Shown: piece by piece, positions 9,841-22,120 of the stretch
Numbering within the stretch: the stretch's first letter is position 1
How the letters are laid out: each line of letters opens with the position of its first letter
Assembly: GCA_020465985.1 (NCBI GenBank)
Contig: JAANYP010006955.1
Span: 434,001 to 498,000, forward strand
Length of the DNA: 64,000 nucleotides
DNA from: Centrapalus pauciflorus
Lineage: Eukaryota > Streptophyta > Magnoliopsida > Asterales > Asteraceae
Direction of reading: 5' to 3'
Translations under genes and position numbers: made by a program
The notes under the pieces: model-generated
Seen by the model: the letters and a program-made list of their open reading frames with translations, nothing else
What the model was told of the DNA's origin: nothing
The model's database searches: none

Positions 9841-12503
9841 ATTGAAATTGAAGGTATTCTAAATTTCTAATGCCTTGATATTTGTGAGGGCAGTGAGGCC
9901 TTCTTTTTGTATAACAAATTAATACCCGCCCAAATCCTTTGTTTTTGAATTCCTTACTTACGAATCCTAACCAAATCAAACATACTCTTCAAAATATGAA
10001 TATGATAAATAATCATTGTGTTGTTTGGTTTTCGGTTTTGTGCAAAAACCGCGCACCATACACAGCCCTATGTAACATGTCATGTAGTCACAACTAGACT
10101 CATAACCCTTTACTAGATCGGTGTGAGTTATACCAAGTAGCCTTTCAAGTTGACTCAAGCTATAATTTGTTTATCTCTATGTTATTCTTACAAAATTATA
10201 TATACTATTTTGCATTAATCAAACGTAACTCATCAAGTTGCAGGTATACATGCTTTGAAGATTTAGTTTCAGACCATCAAGATCTTTTGGTATACATAGC
10301 TGAACTATATAACATGTTTATTTCCTGTATCTATATCGGTTGGATTTAGTTAACCAGGCTTCGTATGTAGAGCACCAACGTGCCTCTAGACTCCTCTTAG
10401 CCTTACCCAACACTCTCATTAACGTTAGCTCAGTGCCTTAAGACGCAAGTTGATGGGATTTCAGATGAAAGGGAGAGCTGGATTTTAATTAACAAAGGAA
10501 TGTGGGATTGCCGAAATCTTAATATGTTAATCTTTACGAAGAATCTAAACCAAATGTAGGATTATAAATACAAATCCCAAAAAATCCATAAATCAAACAA
10601 CTTTTAACATCTTAATCGTTCATGTTTAGAGCGCAAACATCGATATGGATTTAAAATTATACATCTTTGTTGGTGTTTCATGTTTATCATTTTGTGCTTA
10701 GGTACCATTGTATATAAACTTGCTCTTAACGATGTCTAGTTGCAATTTTATGTAATGAACTCAAATATGATTTTTTTTCCTTCCATATAATGCTTACCGT
10801 AACTGTTCTTTAGTATCCCGTGTTTTTACCTTATATACAAATATATCATTTCCCATTAACGTTAATTTTATTATTGTTTAAATACATTTGAAAATATAAG
10901 AAATAACAAAATATTAAATTATGTAATTGGGCTTGACATATTGATGTTAAGAAATTATCAACTTAAAGTAAAAAACTCAAATTTATTTATATTTTGCTTA
11001 AATTGTTCCTTAAATAAATTAGGTAAAAATATTTTTATTTTAATAAATAATTAAAGACGAATTAGAATCTATACATATTATTTTACACTATGAAAATTTT
11101 ATAATAATTTGAATATGTTTGTATTAAATAATATGTAATCGAAATATAAATAGTTTTAGACTTTTATGACTATAGTTGATGTCTTGATGATCATTTAGCA
11201 TTAATTTTTCAACCTAATTATATATTTTTATATTTTTCATATTATATTGTTTTTCATACTTTTAAATGGAAGATACTTTACATAATCAAAATTACAGTGT
11301 TATTTGAATAACGAGACCCATAAATAAAAGTAGAAAATTGGTATTAGTGTATTACGAAACATTTTGGAATAATTTAAAACTGTAATATAAAACAATAATA
11401 AATTATTTTAATTAAAATGAAATATTCATATGTAAGAAAAAAGACAAGATGTTACACAAATGGTTAACTTAATTGTATTAATTGAAAAAACAAATTATAT
11501 AGATTGGTAAAGAATACATAAGAGTTCATTGAATAAAGTTATTATTAAACATGATTAATAGTAAGTTTACTTACAATTTAGGTGAAAATAATAAAATGAT
11601 AAAAAATAAACTATAAAAAATTGTTAACTTAATTGTAATAGTTGAAAAAACAAATTAAAAGTTATTTAAGTTTGACGTATAGTTTTTCACTTTTTCCGGT
11701 TCATATCAAATTGACAATTAATCATCTTAAGTTATTTTATTACTTATTAAATGGGAGTGTTAAGAAAACTATATAATAATAATTTTTAATCTCAAAATTG
11801 TTAAAATTATTATCATGTAAGATACTAAAATATAATTGATGAGAGGGTAATTGGTTGGTTATTGATGGCAGAAGAGGATAAAGGCAGGATGGCGGCAAGA
11901 ACGGAAATCGCCGTGAAAGTGGTCCCGACTCCCGAGATAGGGATGTATGCCACGTCACTTTCTCAAATCTCATTTAGCATTTATTTCTTTTCTTTTAAAA
12001 TTTTTTTTTAAAGAAAGGCTACACTTAGATCTACAAACTTTTTTTAACTAATAATAATAATTGACATATAAAAATTGACACTAAAAATGGAGGGAAAAAT
12101 GCAAAAGACTCGATTCCATTTCTATTTTTTGATTTAATAAAAGAAAAGATAAATATTTCATATACAATTTTTCTTTTTCAAAAACTGATAACATATCTTA
12201 TTAACTTTGGAATACAAGAAAAGATAAGCATATTATGTTATTTTTAGAACTTTAAATACAAATAAATAAAATATATTTTAATTATTTTAAAATCCATATA
12301 ATAAAACAGACCACGTGACATCACGATATTCCACCTAAAAAGTTAAATACTCTATATTATATCTAAATATTCTATAATAAAATAAAAGATAAATATAACT
12401 TATTATTCTAATGAGTTAGGTTCAAAAAAGTATCTCTCGAAATCAATTGCACCTGAAAATACCAACCTTAAAAAAGATCTAATTCTTTTTTTCATAATTA
12501 TGT
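9841..12503. other. Gene-free AT-rich intergenic stretch
   Basis: Only short chance ORFs occur. A slightly GC-richer patch at about 11860-11960 has no recognisable protein. Around 12340-12410 lies an AT-rich repeat resembling sequence at 16560-16640. Nothing else could be supported. Confidence 0.5.
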
Positions 12504-12675
12504 TTAAATTAGGGCAATACTAAATATACACCCCCCATTCACTAATTTTTACTAATCATACATCCCCCCTTAATTAATATTAAAAAATTTCTTAATTACC
12601 CTAATGAGTATCTAATTATTATATGGGACCCACATATTGTCAAATCAAGTCTAATTTTTCAAGATTTTTTATTAT

Positions 12676-12840
12676 GGTGGGACCCACTTTTTTTTATTCA
12701 TACACCCCCCCTCTTATCACATCACCTTTTTTTTGTTTTTTATTGAGGTGGGGCCCACTTTTCTTTATTCATACACCCCCCCTCCTATCATATCACCTTT
12801 TTTTTTGTTTTTTTTATTAAGGTGGGGCCCACATTTTACA
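12676..12840. repeat. Imperfect tandem repeat in the MULE leader
   Basis: Units of about 71-74 bp start with GGTGGGACCCAC/GGTGGGGCCCAC at 12676, 12747 and 12821. Each carries a run of Cs and a T-rich block. Just beyond, a 24-bp motif (TTTTGCAATCAAAATGTCAAGG) appears at about 12858 and again at about 12935. Confidence 0.7.
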
Positions 12841-12947
12841 TATATATAGGCTCATCTTATTTTGCAATCAAAATGTCAAGGTGGAGAAATAAACATATAA
12901 AGAAAGGTGGAGAAATAAACCTACAGTGCTCTTCTTTTGCAATCAAA

Positions 12948-15077
12948 ATGTCAAGGTTTGATGATATTGTAGTTGATAACACGACAGACTTCACTGCTAC
13001 AGAGGTATTTTTATGAACTATTTTCCATATTTATTATTTAAAGCTACGCTATGTTTTTATTAATTAATGTACATAATTTTTGTAGGATTTTCCTACTTTT
13101 GATGATTTAATGAACTGGGTTAACAACGTCGCAAGATCTCTTGGTGTTATCATTATTAAAAAACGTTCAAAATTATCAAAAAAAAAATGAATTAAGAAAA
13201 GTATGGTTACAATGCGAACGTGGCGGTGTGTATAAAGATTCTAGTTCTAGCAGAGAGAGTGTCATAAAAAAAATTGGTTGTCCGTTTGAGTTAGTAGCTT
13301 GTCGTAATGATAATAAGTCATGGAATTTAACTGTGCTATGTGGCACACACACTCATGCAAATGCCTCAAGTTTTGAGGAACACGCATTCGCAATGCGTTT
13401 GAATGAAGATGAAAAGAATTTGGTCGCAGAACTAACCAAAGCTAATGTCCCACCACGTAATATTCTTACAATTATAAAAAGTCGAAATGAATGTAATTTT
13501 TCGTCTATATCAAATGTGTACAATGAACGACATAAATTAAAGAGGTCCGTGTACCGTGGTAGCACCCGTATGGTGTGACGTCAACTAACACTTCATTTTC
13601 TATTGGTTTTGCCATCCTAAAAAATGAAAAAGTACAAAACTATACTTGGGCATTGAATCAATTAAAGCTGAGATTGGGAAATGAAGTGTATCCAACTGTG
13701 ATTGTTACTGATAGGGATTTGGCTCTAATGAACGCATGCATGAAGGTGTTTCCAGATTCCTACAAATTACTGTGTAGATGGCACATTTGGCAAAATATCT
13801 TGAAGAATTGAAGACCTTGTTTCAGTTTACAAGGTTGGAATACCTTTAACCACATATGGAATACGTTGGTAAAATCTCCAACAGTAGATATATATTTGCA
13901 TAATTATAATCGGCTCCAACAGTTTCTACATGACAATCAAGGTATTATTTACTACATTATTTAAATAAAATATTACATTTTAACGTGCAATTCTTTAACA
14001 GTTTCAGGTCATGTAATTTCGTACGTAAATGACAACTGGATTGACCCGTATAAAGAAAGGTTTATTTCTGCATGGTGCGATAAATGTCGCAGTTTTGATA
14101 ATAATACGACGAATAGAGTGGAGAGTTCACATGCCCACTTAAAAAGTTTGTTGAACTCGTCTCAATGTAAACTAGATCAGATAGTCGTAAGAATATGAGA
14201 TATAATAAAATTACAACACACAGCAATTAAAGATAAATTAGAAAAAAACAAATCAAAAATGTGTCACAAGTTTAGTAACTCGCATATATTTAGAATGTTA
14301 ATATTTAAAGTTTCAAGAAATGGTCTTAAAAAAATCACCGGAGAACTCGAGCGATTAAACGATGATGTTGAAATTATTGATGCAAACTGTGGGTGCCAAC
14401 TTCGTACATGTTGTGGGTTACCGTGTGCTCATGAACTTCAATTTTATATAAAGGAAGACTTGTTCATTCCTTTAAGTGAAATTGATGTATTCTGGAGGAC
14501 GTTAGATATTCCTGACATCAGCACGACGGAAGATAGGGAAATCACTTGTGACGAAGGTAATTGAAATGTTCAAAAAAAGTTTTGGAGATCAGCCTAAAGA
14601 GGGGAAGGTCGGACTTTTAAGAAAGCTTAAGGATATTATACAACCATCAAAAAAGTTACTTGGGGAACCCTCTGTTAACAAAAATAATCGTGGTCGTCTA
14701 AGAGGTAGCACCAGCAAAGGCAAGCAACCCCAATGCGAGCCACCAAGACACATCGATTACATGTATCGTGACTTTAATGCGAGCCACCAAGACACAATGA
14801 ATACATGTATCGTGACTTTAACGACCAACCGCAATGCGAGCCACCAAGACACAGCGATTACATGTATCGTGGCTTGAACGACCAACCCCAAAGTGAGCCG
14901 CCACGACACCATGAATACATTTCTCCACCAGCATATACGGATTCAGTTGATCAACAAACGACGTCTTGGATGAACAACTTTTTTGATCAAGATCCGTTTA
15001 TGCATAACTTAATAAATTATGACCCACTACCGTCACAAGTGTTTGATCAATCCTTTAATCAGGAAGGAACAGTACAG
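12948..15077 (+). pseudogene. Decayed FAR1/MULE transposase with SWIM zinc finger
   Basis: Coding starts at MSRFDDIVVDN (12948), with a donor after 13004 and exon 2 from 13086 (DFPTFDDLMNWVNNVARSLG). An A-run near 13180 shifts frame into the FAR1-like DNA-binding region (RKVWLQCERGG, GCPFELVACR, THTHAN). At about 13574 the sequence jumps to VTSTNTSFSIGFAIL, so the expected DATYKTN segment with the first catalytic Asp is deleted. The core continues with VIVTDRDLALMNA and CRWHIWQNI. There is a TGA at 13809-13811, an intron at about 13940-14006, then WCDKCRSF and NRVESSHAHLK, a TGA at about 14197, and the SWIM motif CGCQLRTCCGLPCAH. Further frameshifts occur near 14555 and 14778. The tail is repetitive and ends at a donor after 15077. 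It cannot make a working transposase as it stands. Confidence 0.82.
14727..14915 (+). repeat. Coding tandem repeat, QPQCEPPRH unit, in the MULE ORF tail
   Basis: Four units of up to about 63 bp encode DQPQCEPPRHSDYMYRDFN and variants. The second unit lacks about 14 bp, which shifts the frame. Confidence 0.75.
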
Positions 15078-15081
15078 GTAT

Positions 15082-15082
15082 G

Positions 15083-15167
<85 letters not shown>
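15082..15167. repeat. (ATT)n microsatellite in a MULE intron
   Basis: About 28 ATT units lie just past the donor at 15077 and before the acceptor at 15230. Apparent poly-Tyr, poly-Ile and poly-Leu ORFs here are artefacts. Confidence 0.95.
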
Positions 15168-15230
15168 GCATTTTTGCATGTTATTTATTTATCCATTTGA
15201 ATGACATTGGTTTACATGATAAAACATTAG

Positions 15231-15998
15231 GAACCGGCAAATCCATTACAATATGGATACACTTACGCAGAACAAACACAAGATGAATACCATTATCATC
15301 AACCAAAGTTCCAGGTAAATGTATTATCTTAATTTTTTTAGATCGTCGATATGATAAACTAATCTATTTTTTTATAGGAACCAAAGAGCTACAATCATCA
15401 TTTGATTAGCGAAATTCCTAAATGTTTTCATCCTTATGTCATTGGAATTCAAGATGTTAAAGGTGATGGAAACTGCGGGTTTCGTTCAGTTGCTGTTGCT
15501 ATGGGTCGAAATGAGGAGGAATGGCTTGCAATACGTCGAGAACTACTAGAGGAGCTAAATAAAAATAGTAAGCAATATAAAAGCATTTTTGATAGTGAAT
15601 ACAAGCGCTTAGAAGAATCTCTCAACTTTTTTGAGTATTGTGATGCACCTTTTCATAACTGGATGAGGATGCCTTACACTGGTCTTCTGATCGCAAATAA
15701 GTATAACTGTATATTTCACTATCTAACAAATGCACGCTGCTTAACATATTTTCCTCTTTGGTCAAAGCCGCAGTCTCCAAAAGAAAATCATGTCATTACA
15801 CTCGCATTTGTACATAACAACCATTTCGTGAAGGTTGACTTACGTGAGGGATACCCAATGCCAGAGGTTTCTGGCTACAATCGGTCAAAAAAAAGCCGAA
15901 AAAAAGAAAGCGAATGGGTTAAAATGTACGAAGATCGTTTACTCGCTTATAAGGAACTTAATTGTAGCATTGATCTTAATGTTGTACCACTTGAGTGA
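15231..15998 (+). CDS. OTU-type cysteine protease domain carried by the MULE
   Basis: Two exons are inferred, 15231-15314 (EPANPLQYGYTYAEQTQ...) and 15378-15998, joined by a GT-AG intron in phase 0. They continue the frame of the transposase tail through the intron at 15078-15230. The second exon holds the OTU signature KGDGNCGFRSVAVAMG, giving the catalytic Cys within DGNC. It also holds NNHFVKVDL near the C-terminus, giving the catalytic His. The intervening region (YCDAPFHNWMRMPYTGLLIAN) is typical of OTU proteins attached to plant transposases. OTU proteases cleave ubiquitin or ubiquitin-like conjugates (family knowledge); the substrate here is unknown. No stop or frameshift interrupts the domain. 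It ends VVPLE at a stop at 15996. Whether it is expressed separately from the broken transposase is open. Confidence 0.8.
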
Positions 15999-16243
15999 TA
16001 ATGCATGTACTGTTCAATGATGATTTAATTCAAGTTTAATATTATTAAATAAATGTTTATATATTTACATCAAATCATTAATCAAATCATTAAATCAAAT
16101 CATTATTAAATAAATGTTATTTTGTCAAATCATTATATATCAAATCAAAATCATTATACAATCATTGGGGTAATTAAAGTGTAATTAGGGGGGGTGTATA
16201 ATAAAAAAAAGGGGGTGTAGGAATAAGCATTGCCTTAAATTAA

Positions 16244-17279
16244 CGTTATACACATGATACATGAATTTCACATACATTCACACTTTAGGTGCCCTTAAAA
16301 ATTATGTGAATGGTCATCCAAGTGAATAATCATTCACATGATCTTTTTTTAATTATTCACAAGATTTAGATTGTTGCTCCTTTTGATAAAAAAAAGCTTA
16401 TAATGTTGTCTTATACATGTCTATGCAAAAAAAAAAATACATGTGAATGATTATTCATAACAGTGTATGTTGAAATCTCATGGGTACGCTAACGAACCTG
16501 ATTATATTTCTAATATCTATAAAGATTATCAATAGTATTATTATTAAATAAAACAAAATATAAGATAAATATAATTTATTATTTTTAATATCTACAAAGA
16601 TTAATAAATATAAAAGATAAATACAATATATTATTTTTTATATCTTTAAATATTGATAATATTTAAATCTATATCCAAATTTTATCTTATATATACTTAT
16701 CTATATATCTAATTAAAAAAATATATTAAATATTTGTAAAGTAAACATAGTACAATATTAATAAAATCATATTTTATAACATTTTATTTATTATAAAATT
16801 TATATAGATATTATGTTTTACGTAAATTTCGTCTTGATTTCGCTTTGGTCTCCTTATTCCGAGGATGTTCTTTATCACGGCTCTTCTGAGGCTTTCCAAC
16901 CAACCTTGTTGACTCGAAGTATTCAACGCCCCATTCGCCTAGCCATCAGATTCCTCCGCTGTCATCTTCACCTTTGGCTCGTTGTCAATTGATCTTGGGG
17001 AATGAACCTCAAAGAAGAAAGCCTAGGAGCATAGTTTGGCCTCTGTTCCAAATTCAATGCTCAAATTCTATTGATAATTTAAAAGAATGTTAAAGAAAAA
17101 ATAACTAGTATTTATACTTAAAAAGATAGATTAAAAATATTTATGACAAATAACTGTATTTTTTTTTATAATGAACTAATATCTACATGATTTATTTTTA
17201 AGTTTACACACATTTACGTCACTAATTAAAATTATCTATGTAATATGTAGATTCATAAACTAATAGAATATAATATAAA
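16244..17279. other. Intergenic, AT-rich repeat and a GC-richer patch
   Basis: 16500-16800 is an AT-rich repeat present inverted at 53765-54060 and in part at 17985-18140. The stretch 16850-17045 is more GC-rich and ORF-like but matches no family I recognise. It may be a decayed gene fragment. Confidence 0.45.
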
Positions 17280-18228
17280 TAATAAAAAGAGTAAATTACA
17301 CAAATGGTCCTTATGGTTTAGTGGCTTTTACGGATTTCGTCCCTAACTTTTTTTAATTACATGGATAGTCCCTTTTATTAGTTACAATGATGGTCCCTAT
17401 GGTTTTTAATTTATATTGATGATGATCCTTAATAACTTTATAATCATTTATAGTATAAAAAATATTATTATGGTTCTTATATTTATTATATTGGATATTT
17501 TTATTATTTATAATATATTTAAAATGTTTTTTTTATAATTACAACTATCTATAATAAGAAAATAATAATACTAGTACCATCAAGTATTTAGTTTTGATTA
17601 TTTTTTATATTTTATGATGCTTTATGTATTAGCATTATGCTTTATGGGTTATCCACATATGTACATACTTTCTAATAATAGAAAGTCCGAACTCGTCAAA
17701 TCCGAACACGATACCGTTTTTTCACAATTAATATCATTTCAACCCAATTAAATCCACGATCTCATAATTAATAATAATCCGCTAATTATTACCTCGGAGA
17801 CACGTATCACTCGGTCTCGACACGTTAAATGCACGAAACGGGATCTAATTGGAACAACACAATAATATTAATATAATGAGCCAATAAATTAAATCCACGT
17901 ACCAGACTCAAATCCGGGATGTTACATAACTTTTTTAGTTATTATTATGAATATAATACAAATAGTCAAATACATCAAAATTACACATTATATATATGTA
18001 TCTATATGTCTAACTAAAAATATATTACGGTGTTAAAATAAATATTTTACAAACAATATTGAATAAGTAAAAAAGTAAACATAATACAATTTTATTAAAA
18101 TCATATCTTTGTAAAATTGAAACTTTAAATTATATTGATCGAATACATATAAATTTAGAAATAAAATATTTTAAAAATCCTTAAAAAAGTAACTATTATA
18201 TATATGACAAAATAAATGGATATATATA

Positions 18229-18230
18229 TA

Positions 18231-18276
<46 letters not shown>
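18229..18276. repeat. (TA)n microsatellite
   Basis: A run of TA, interrupted once by TGTGTGTGTC, lies inside the foldback element. Confidence 0.9.
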
Positions 18277-18280
<4 letters not shown>

Positions 18281-18402
18281 TTGATAAATATTTTTAAAGC
18301 ATAAAAACAACATATTTTAAACATAAATACTAGTAATTTTAATAATAAAAACACAACATATCATATATTGTATATTTGTATAACATATATTTTAAGTATA
18401 AT

Positions 18403-18441
18403 GCATGCATACATACATACATACATACATACATACATACA

Positions 18442-18519
<78 letters not shown>
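18403..18519. repeat. Compound (CATA)n(TA)n microsatellite
   Basis: About 16 CATA units are followed by about 25 TA units. ORFs predicted on both strands here are repeat artefacts. Confidence 0.95.
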
Positions 18520-18521
<2 letters not shown>

Positions 18522-18999
18522 AAAAACACATACCATTGTATAAATTTTTAAGAGTTTAAAAAATACATAATCCTAATACATAAAGCATCATAAAATATAA
18601 AAAAATAATCAAAACTAAATACTTGATAGTACTAGTATTATTATTTTCTTATTATAGATAGTTGTAATTATAAAAAACATTTTAAATATATTATAAATAA
18701 TAAAAATATCCAATATAATAAATATAAGAACCTTAGTAATATTTTTATTAAATGATTATAAAATTATTAAGGATCATCATCAATATATATTAAAAACCAT
18801 AGGGACCATCATTGAATCTACTAAAAGGGTAAAAACGTCATATTGAAAAAAATAACAGAGATTGATTAGTTTTAACGGAGCCAGGGACTGGTTGTGTTAT
18901 AAAATTCTTTTTTAGGGACTATCCATGTAATTAACAAAAGTTAGGGATGAAATCCGTAAAAGCCACTAAACCACAAGGACCATTTGTGTAATTTACTCT

Positions 19000-20087
19000 A
19001 ATAAAAATAAAATCCTAAATAGAATATTTATGATTTACTATGTACTAAAATTAAATTAAATTCACGTCACCATCAATAAAATAAAATAAAATAAATCCAA
19101 AACCATGGGAAGACCGTCTTCCTCGATCCTCTGTTTCCTCCACGTTGCCCATTGTTTCCCCTTTCTGTAGTTGCAGTTTAAACTCCGTTCTTATCTACTT
19201 TTGATAACTTAAAATTAGATTATTACTATAAAATTACTAAAAAGTACATTTGTATATTTTATGAAATTCATTAATTTAATATGTATTTAGTTATAATATA
19301 ATACTTTTATTTATAAATTATTATCAATAAATATTTTAATAAGTTTGGAATTATAATTTCAACAAAAAATAATAATTTTTTATTTATAAATTAAATTCTA
19401 AGCTAATAAAAGTAAAATTTTAAAAACAAAAAAATTAAAAAAAATACAATAACATAACAAAGAGTCAAAGTTGCTGAAATTTCAAATGCAAACTTATGGT
19501 GAGTTGGAATGATTAAAAATTCCGTAACGAAATAACTATCTAAAGCAATAGAAAGATTTCAAAATATTGATTGTTATCAAAACACTGTAGAGATACCACC
19601 TACATCAAATAGTCAGTTATTAACAATTGTTATCAAAACACTTCAAAAAACTAATTACTGATATTGTAACGTAATAATTAAATAAGCATACTTAATAAGC
19701 AAAACCAAAAATGATAATTGGAAATCATAGTTGGCTGGTTTAAATGATAATAGGTTAATGTAATAATCATTTTTTAATTAATTATTTTCATGTATATTTA
19801 ACGTAATAATCAAATAAGTTGGGTGTTTTAAATGATATCTGGTCAGTTCATTTCAAAAAGTTCAATTATTAAAAGAGATACAAAAAAATATAATGATTAA
19901 AATGAAACCATTCTTAAAGTACATTGGTATTTATGTCATTTTTCCTATAAATGATACAAAGAAACATCCATTAAATTCAATTCATCTAAAATTTGATTTT
20001 TGTGTAGGATGTGTTTGTTAAGAAGTTTTTAAGGAGTTTTAGTTTTTTATTTTAAAAGGTAAAGCTTAAAAGCTTCATTTGAAATAA
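19000..20087. other. AT-rich intergenic sequence
   Basis: A short GC-richer patch (19105-19185) resembles coding or leader sequence, but no continuing ORF follows. Nothing else is supported. Confidence 0.4.
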
Positions 20088-20348
20088 GGGAGCGTTTGGT
20101 TCGCTGGAATCTGACAGAATGGAATGAAATCTGTCAAAGGAATGGAATTATGGAATGAATGAAATCTGTCTGAATCCAAATACTATAGTTTGTTGAGAAT
20201 GAAAAGACATGTTGTTAAAAGGATTGCTTTGAAGGAATGTAATTTAAATTCCTTCCATTTTGCTATGGAATGGTTATTCCTTCAAAATGATAGATTTTTT
20301 TTAAATGTAGAATGGTCATTCCATTCCTTTGGACTACCAAACGCCCTA
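20088..20348. mobile_element. Tourist-like MITE
   Basis: The left end GGGAGCGTTTGGT and right end ACCAAACGCCCT are inverted. TAA trinucleotides flank it at 20085-20087 and 20349-20351. The interior is GGAATG-rich, like the family of the 7360 element. Confidence 0.7.
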
Positions 20349-20966
20349 TAAGAGTTTGATCAGTTTTTAATTCGAAAATAAAAGCTCTAACACGACAAGC
20401 TAGATACTCGAAGTAGTTTTTAAAGTGAACTTAAAATTTTGGTCGAATAAAATTTACCTTTTTACTATCCTAATAAGTATAAACAACAACTCCTAATTAA
20501 TATTGATAACTTTATATGTCATTTAAGCTTATAAGCTTCAACTAAAACTACTTTTACTAAAAGCATCTAAAACTTTTATCTATTTTAAAAATCTACAACT
20601 TCTAAAAGCTTCAACTTACAGTTTTAAGTTGAAGTTATAATTAGTTGTGTTAAAGATAGTCGCAACTTACTCAATTAAAAAGTAAAGTAGTTGTTTTGGA
20701 TGCACATGGTTTATTGGAACGTCCACCAGGAAGATACATGAGGCCGACTTTTTATAGGAAACTTGGTTGCTTGTATTGGCATTTTTAGCAAAAAAAAAAA
20801 AAAAAAAAAAAAAAACCAAAACCGTTTCAGGGTTACCCTCACGGCCTCACTCCCTCCATGCCATTATGAAATTAAAACCCACAGAAACACCGACTTCCTA
20901 TTGGCTATTATTTAATATTTATACACATAGATACACAAAGCAATTCCATTCCTCCCTGAGAGTGAG
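20349..20966. promoter_or_regulatory. Intergenic and promoter region of the small-protein gene
   Basis: A long A-run lies at 20790-20815. About 65 bases before the ATG is ATTGGCTATTATTTAATATT, which offers an inverted CCAAT box and a weak TATA-like element (about 20910-20925). The leader would run from about 20945. Confidence 0.4.
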
Positions 20967-21185
20967 ATGACGTCAAAACCTAAAATGAAGAAGTGGATGT
21001 CGGAAAGGGAAAGCGAAGATGAGGTTCCCGGAGTGAGCTGTCAACTCCGACTGGCTCATCCTTCAAATCTGGATAAAGAGACGGTTCTCCGGCGAATTCG
21101 TTACCACAAATGCTTACGGAAACTCAAAGCCACACTTGAATCTGCCGGCGATGACAACTGCTTCGATGCCTTCACCTGTCCGTGA
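20967..21185 (+). CDS. Small basic plant protein, 72 aa, unknown function
   Basis: A single-exon ORF starts MTSKPKMKKWMSERE and ends CFDAFTCP. Its core, LDKETVLRRIRYHKCLRKLK (about residues 35-54), resembles a conserved motif of short plant proteins whose function I do not know. There is no signal peptide or membrane segment. GC content is clearly higher than the flanks, and a promoter-like CCAAT/TATA arrangement lies upstream with a CT-rich tract downstream (about 21360-21390). These support a real gene. A role in stress or calcium signalling would be speculation. Confidence 0.62.
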   Translation: MTSKPKMKKWMSERESEDEVPGVSCQLRLAHPSNLDKETVLRRIRYHKCLRKLKATLESAGDDNCFDAFTCP

Positions 21186-22085
21186 TTAATATTTAATCAA
21201 TCAGTTAAACACACCAAATTTTAGATTATGGCAATGTACGTTTGTTGATCAAATCAAATCAAAGCTTTAGCTTTTGCTTTTACTTGCGCTCAATCATGAC
21301 TCCGTTTCTTTCCGTCTAGCAACGCAACACTTGTAAATTAACTAATAATATATGCTTCCCTTCTTCTTCTCCTTCTCCTTCTCCATGTCCTTGTGTTTCT
21401 ATTTCTGAATATATGTCCCTGGGGTTCACCGGATTGTTTAAGTCACTCGATTTTTTTGGAATGTTTAGATCATTGTATCGTTTACCAGCAGCTAATTAAT
21501 GACCGACTAAACAAGTCATGCATATCAATGTATTAAAACAATCAAATAAAAAGTTCATAAACTTAATCGTGAAGATAAAATGAGAAAAATATATATATTT
21601 TTTTCAATATGATTGATAAAACTTGACATTTGACAAATTTTCTTTCAAAAAATTAAAAATAATATTGGAAATCATTGCAACATTTTTAACTTTGTTAACG
21701 TAATATCATTGCTAAGTTAAACTTGTATGTGATTTTTGTTAGATTTCATTTAATATTATTTTATTTAGGTAAATAAATTTTAAGAATACAATAGTTTGGA
21801 ATATAAATTATAGAAGTGCAATCCTTTGCATATATGTCATATGTGTGTGTTTAATAATGGCAACGAAACCAGAAACTCTTCAACTTATTTGCAAATCATT
21901 AAAGAACAGAGCACTAGGGTCTAGGGTTAAAGAATAAAGTGATTAGGATGATGAGCGGTTTGATTTATAGGTTAGTTTCTTTGGTTTGGTATATATATAG
22001 ACATGGTAATTGTTTCGTTTGGTTCGTTATTTATTAGACTAGAAATCAATCCAAAAATTCAGTTTCATAATCGGTTTGATAATTT
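21186..22085. other. 3' region of the small-protein gene and AT-rich intergenic DNA
   Basis: A CT-rich tract at 21360-21390 may lie in the 3' UTR. No other feature is supported. Confidence 0.4.
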
Positions 22086-22120
22086 ACGGATCAATGTATA
22101 CCGGGTTAGCAAACAACTAA

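Larger units (their letters stand above)
12513..16234 (+). mobile_element. Mutator-like (MULE) element encoding FAR1-type transposase remnants and an OTU protease domain
   Basis: The termini are imperfect inverted repeats: GGCAATACTAAATATACACC on the left and the inverse of GTGTAGGAATAAGCATTGCC on the right. They are flanked by a 9-bp target duplication, TTAAATTAG (12504-12512) and TTAAATTAA (16235-16243), with one mismatch; 9 bp is typical of Mutator. Inside, in order on the plus strand: a repeat-rich leader, a FAR1-like DNA-binding region, part of the MULE transposase core, a SWIM-type zinc motif, a proline-rich repeat tail and an OTU domain. The transposase is clearly defective; the OTU part is open. 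Confidence 0.82.
17289..18998. mobile_element. Long-TIR foldback element (Mutator-like)
   Basis: The left arm (17289-17632) and right arm (18573-18998) are inverted copies over several hundred bases. Both begin GAGTAAATTACACAAATGG. The right arm has about 90 extra bases. Flanks show a 9-bp target duplication with one mismatch, TAATAAAAA/TAATAAAAT. The centre has no transposase. It holds a GC-richer segment ending near GGGATGTTAC (about 17690-17930) and two microsatellites. Confidence 0.75.

Noticed and set aside
15019..15286. ORFs with long poly-Tyr, poly-Ile or poly-Leu runs
   Set aside because: They are three frames of one (ATT)n microsatellite inside an inferred intron.
18339..18559. ORFs on both strands rich in YI and YV pairs
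   Set aside because: Direct translation of CATA and TA microsatellites.
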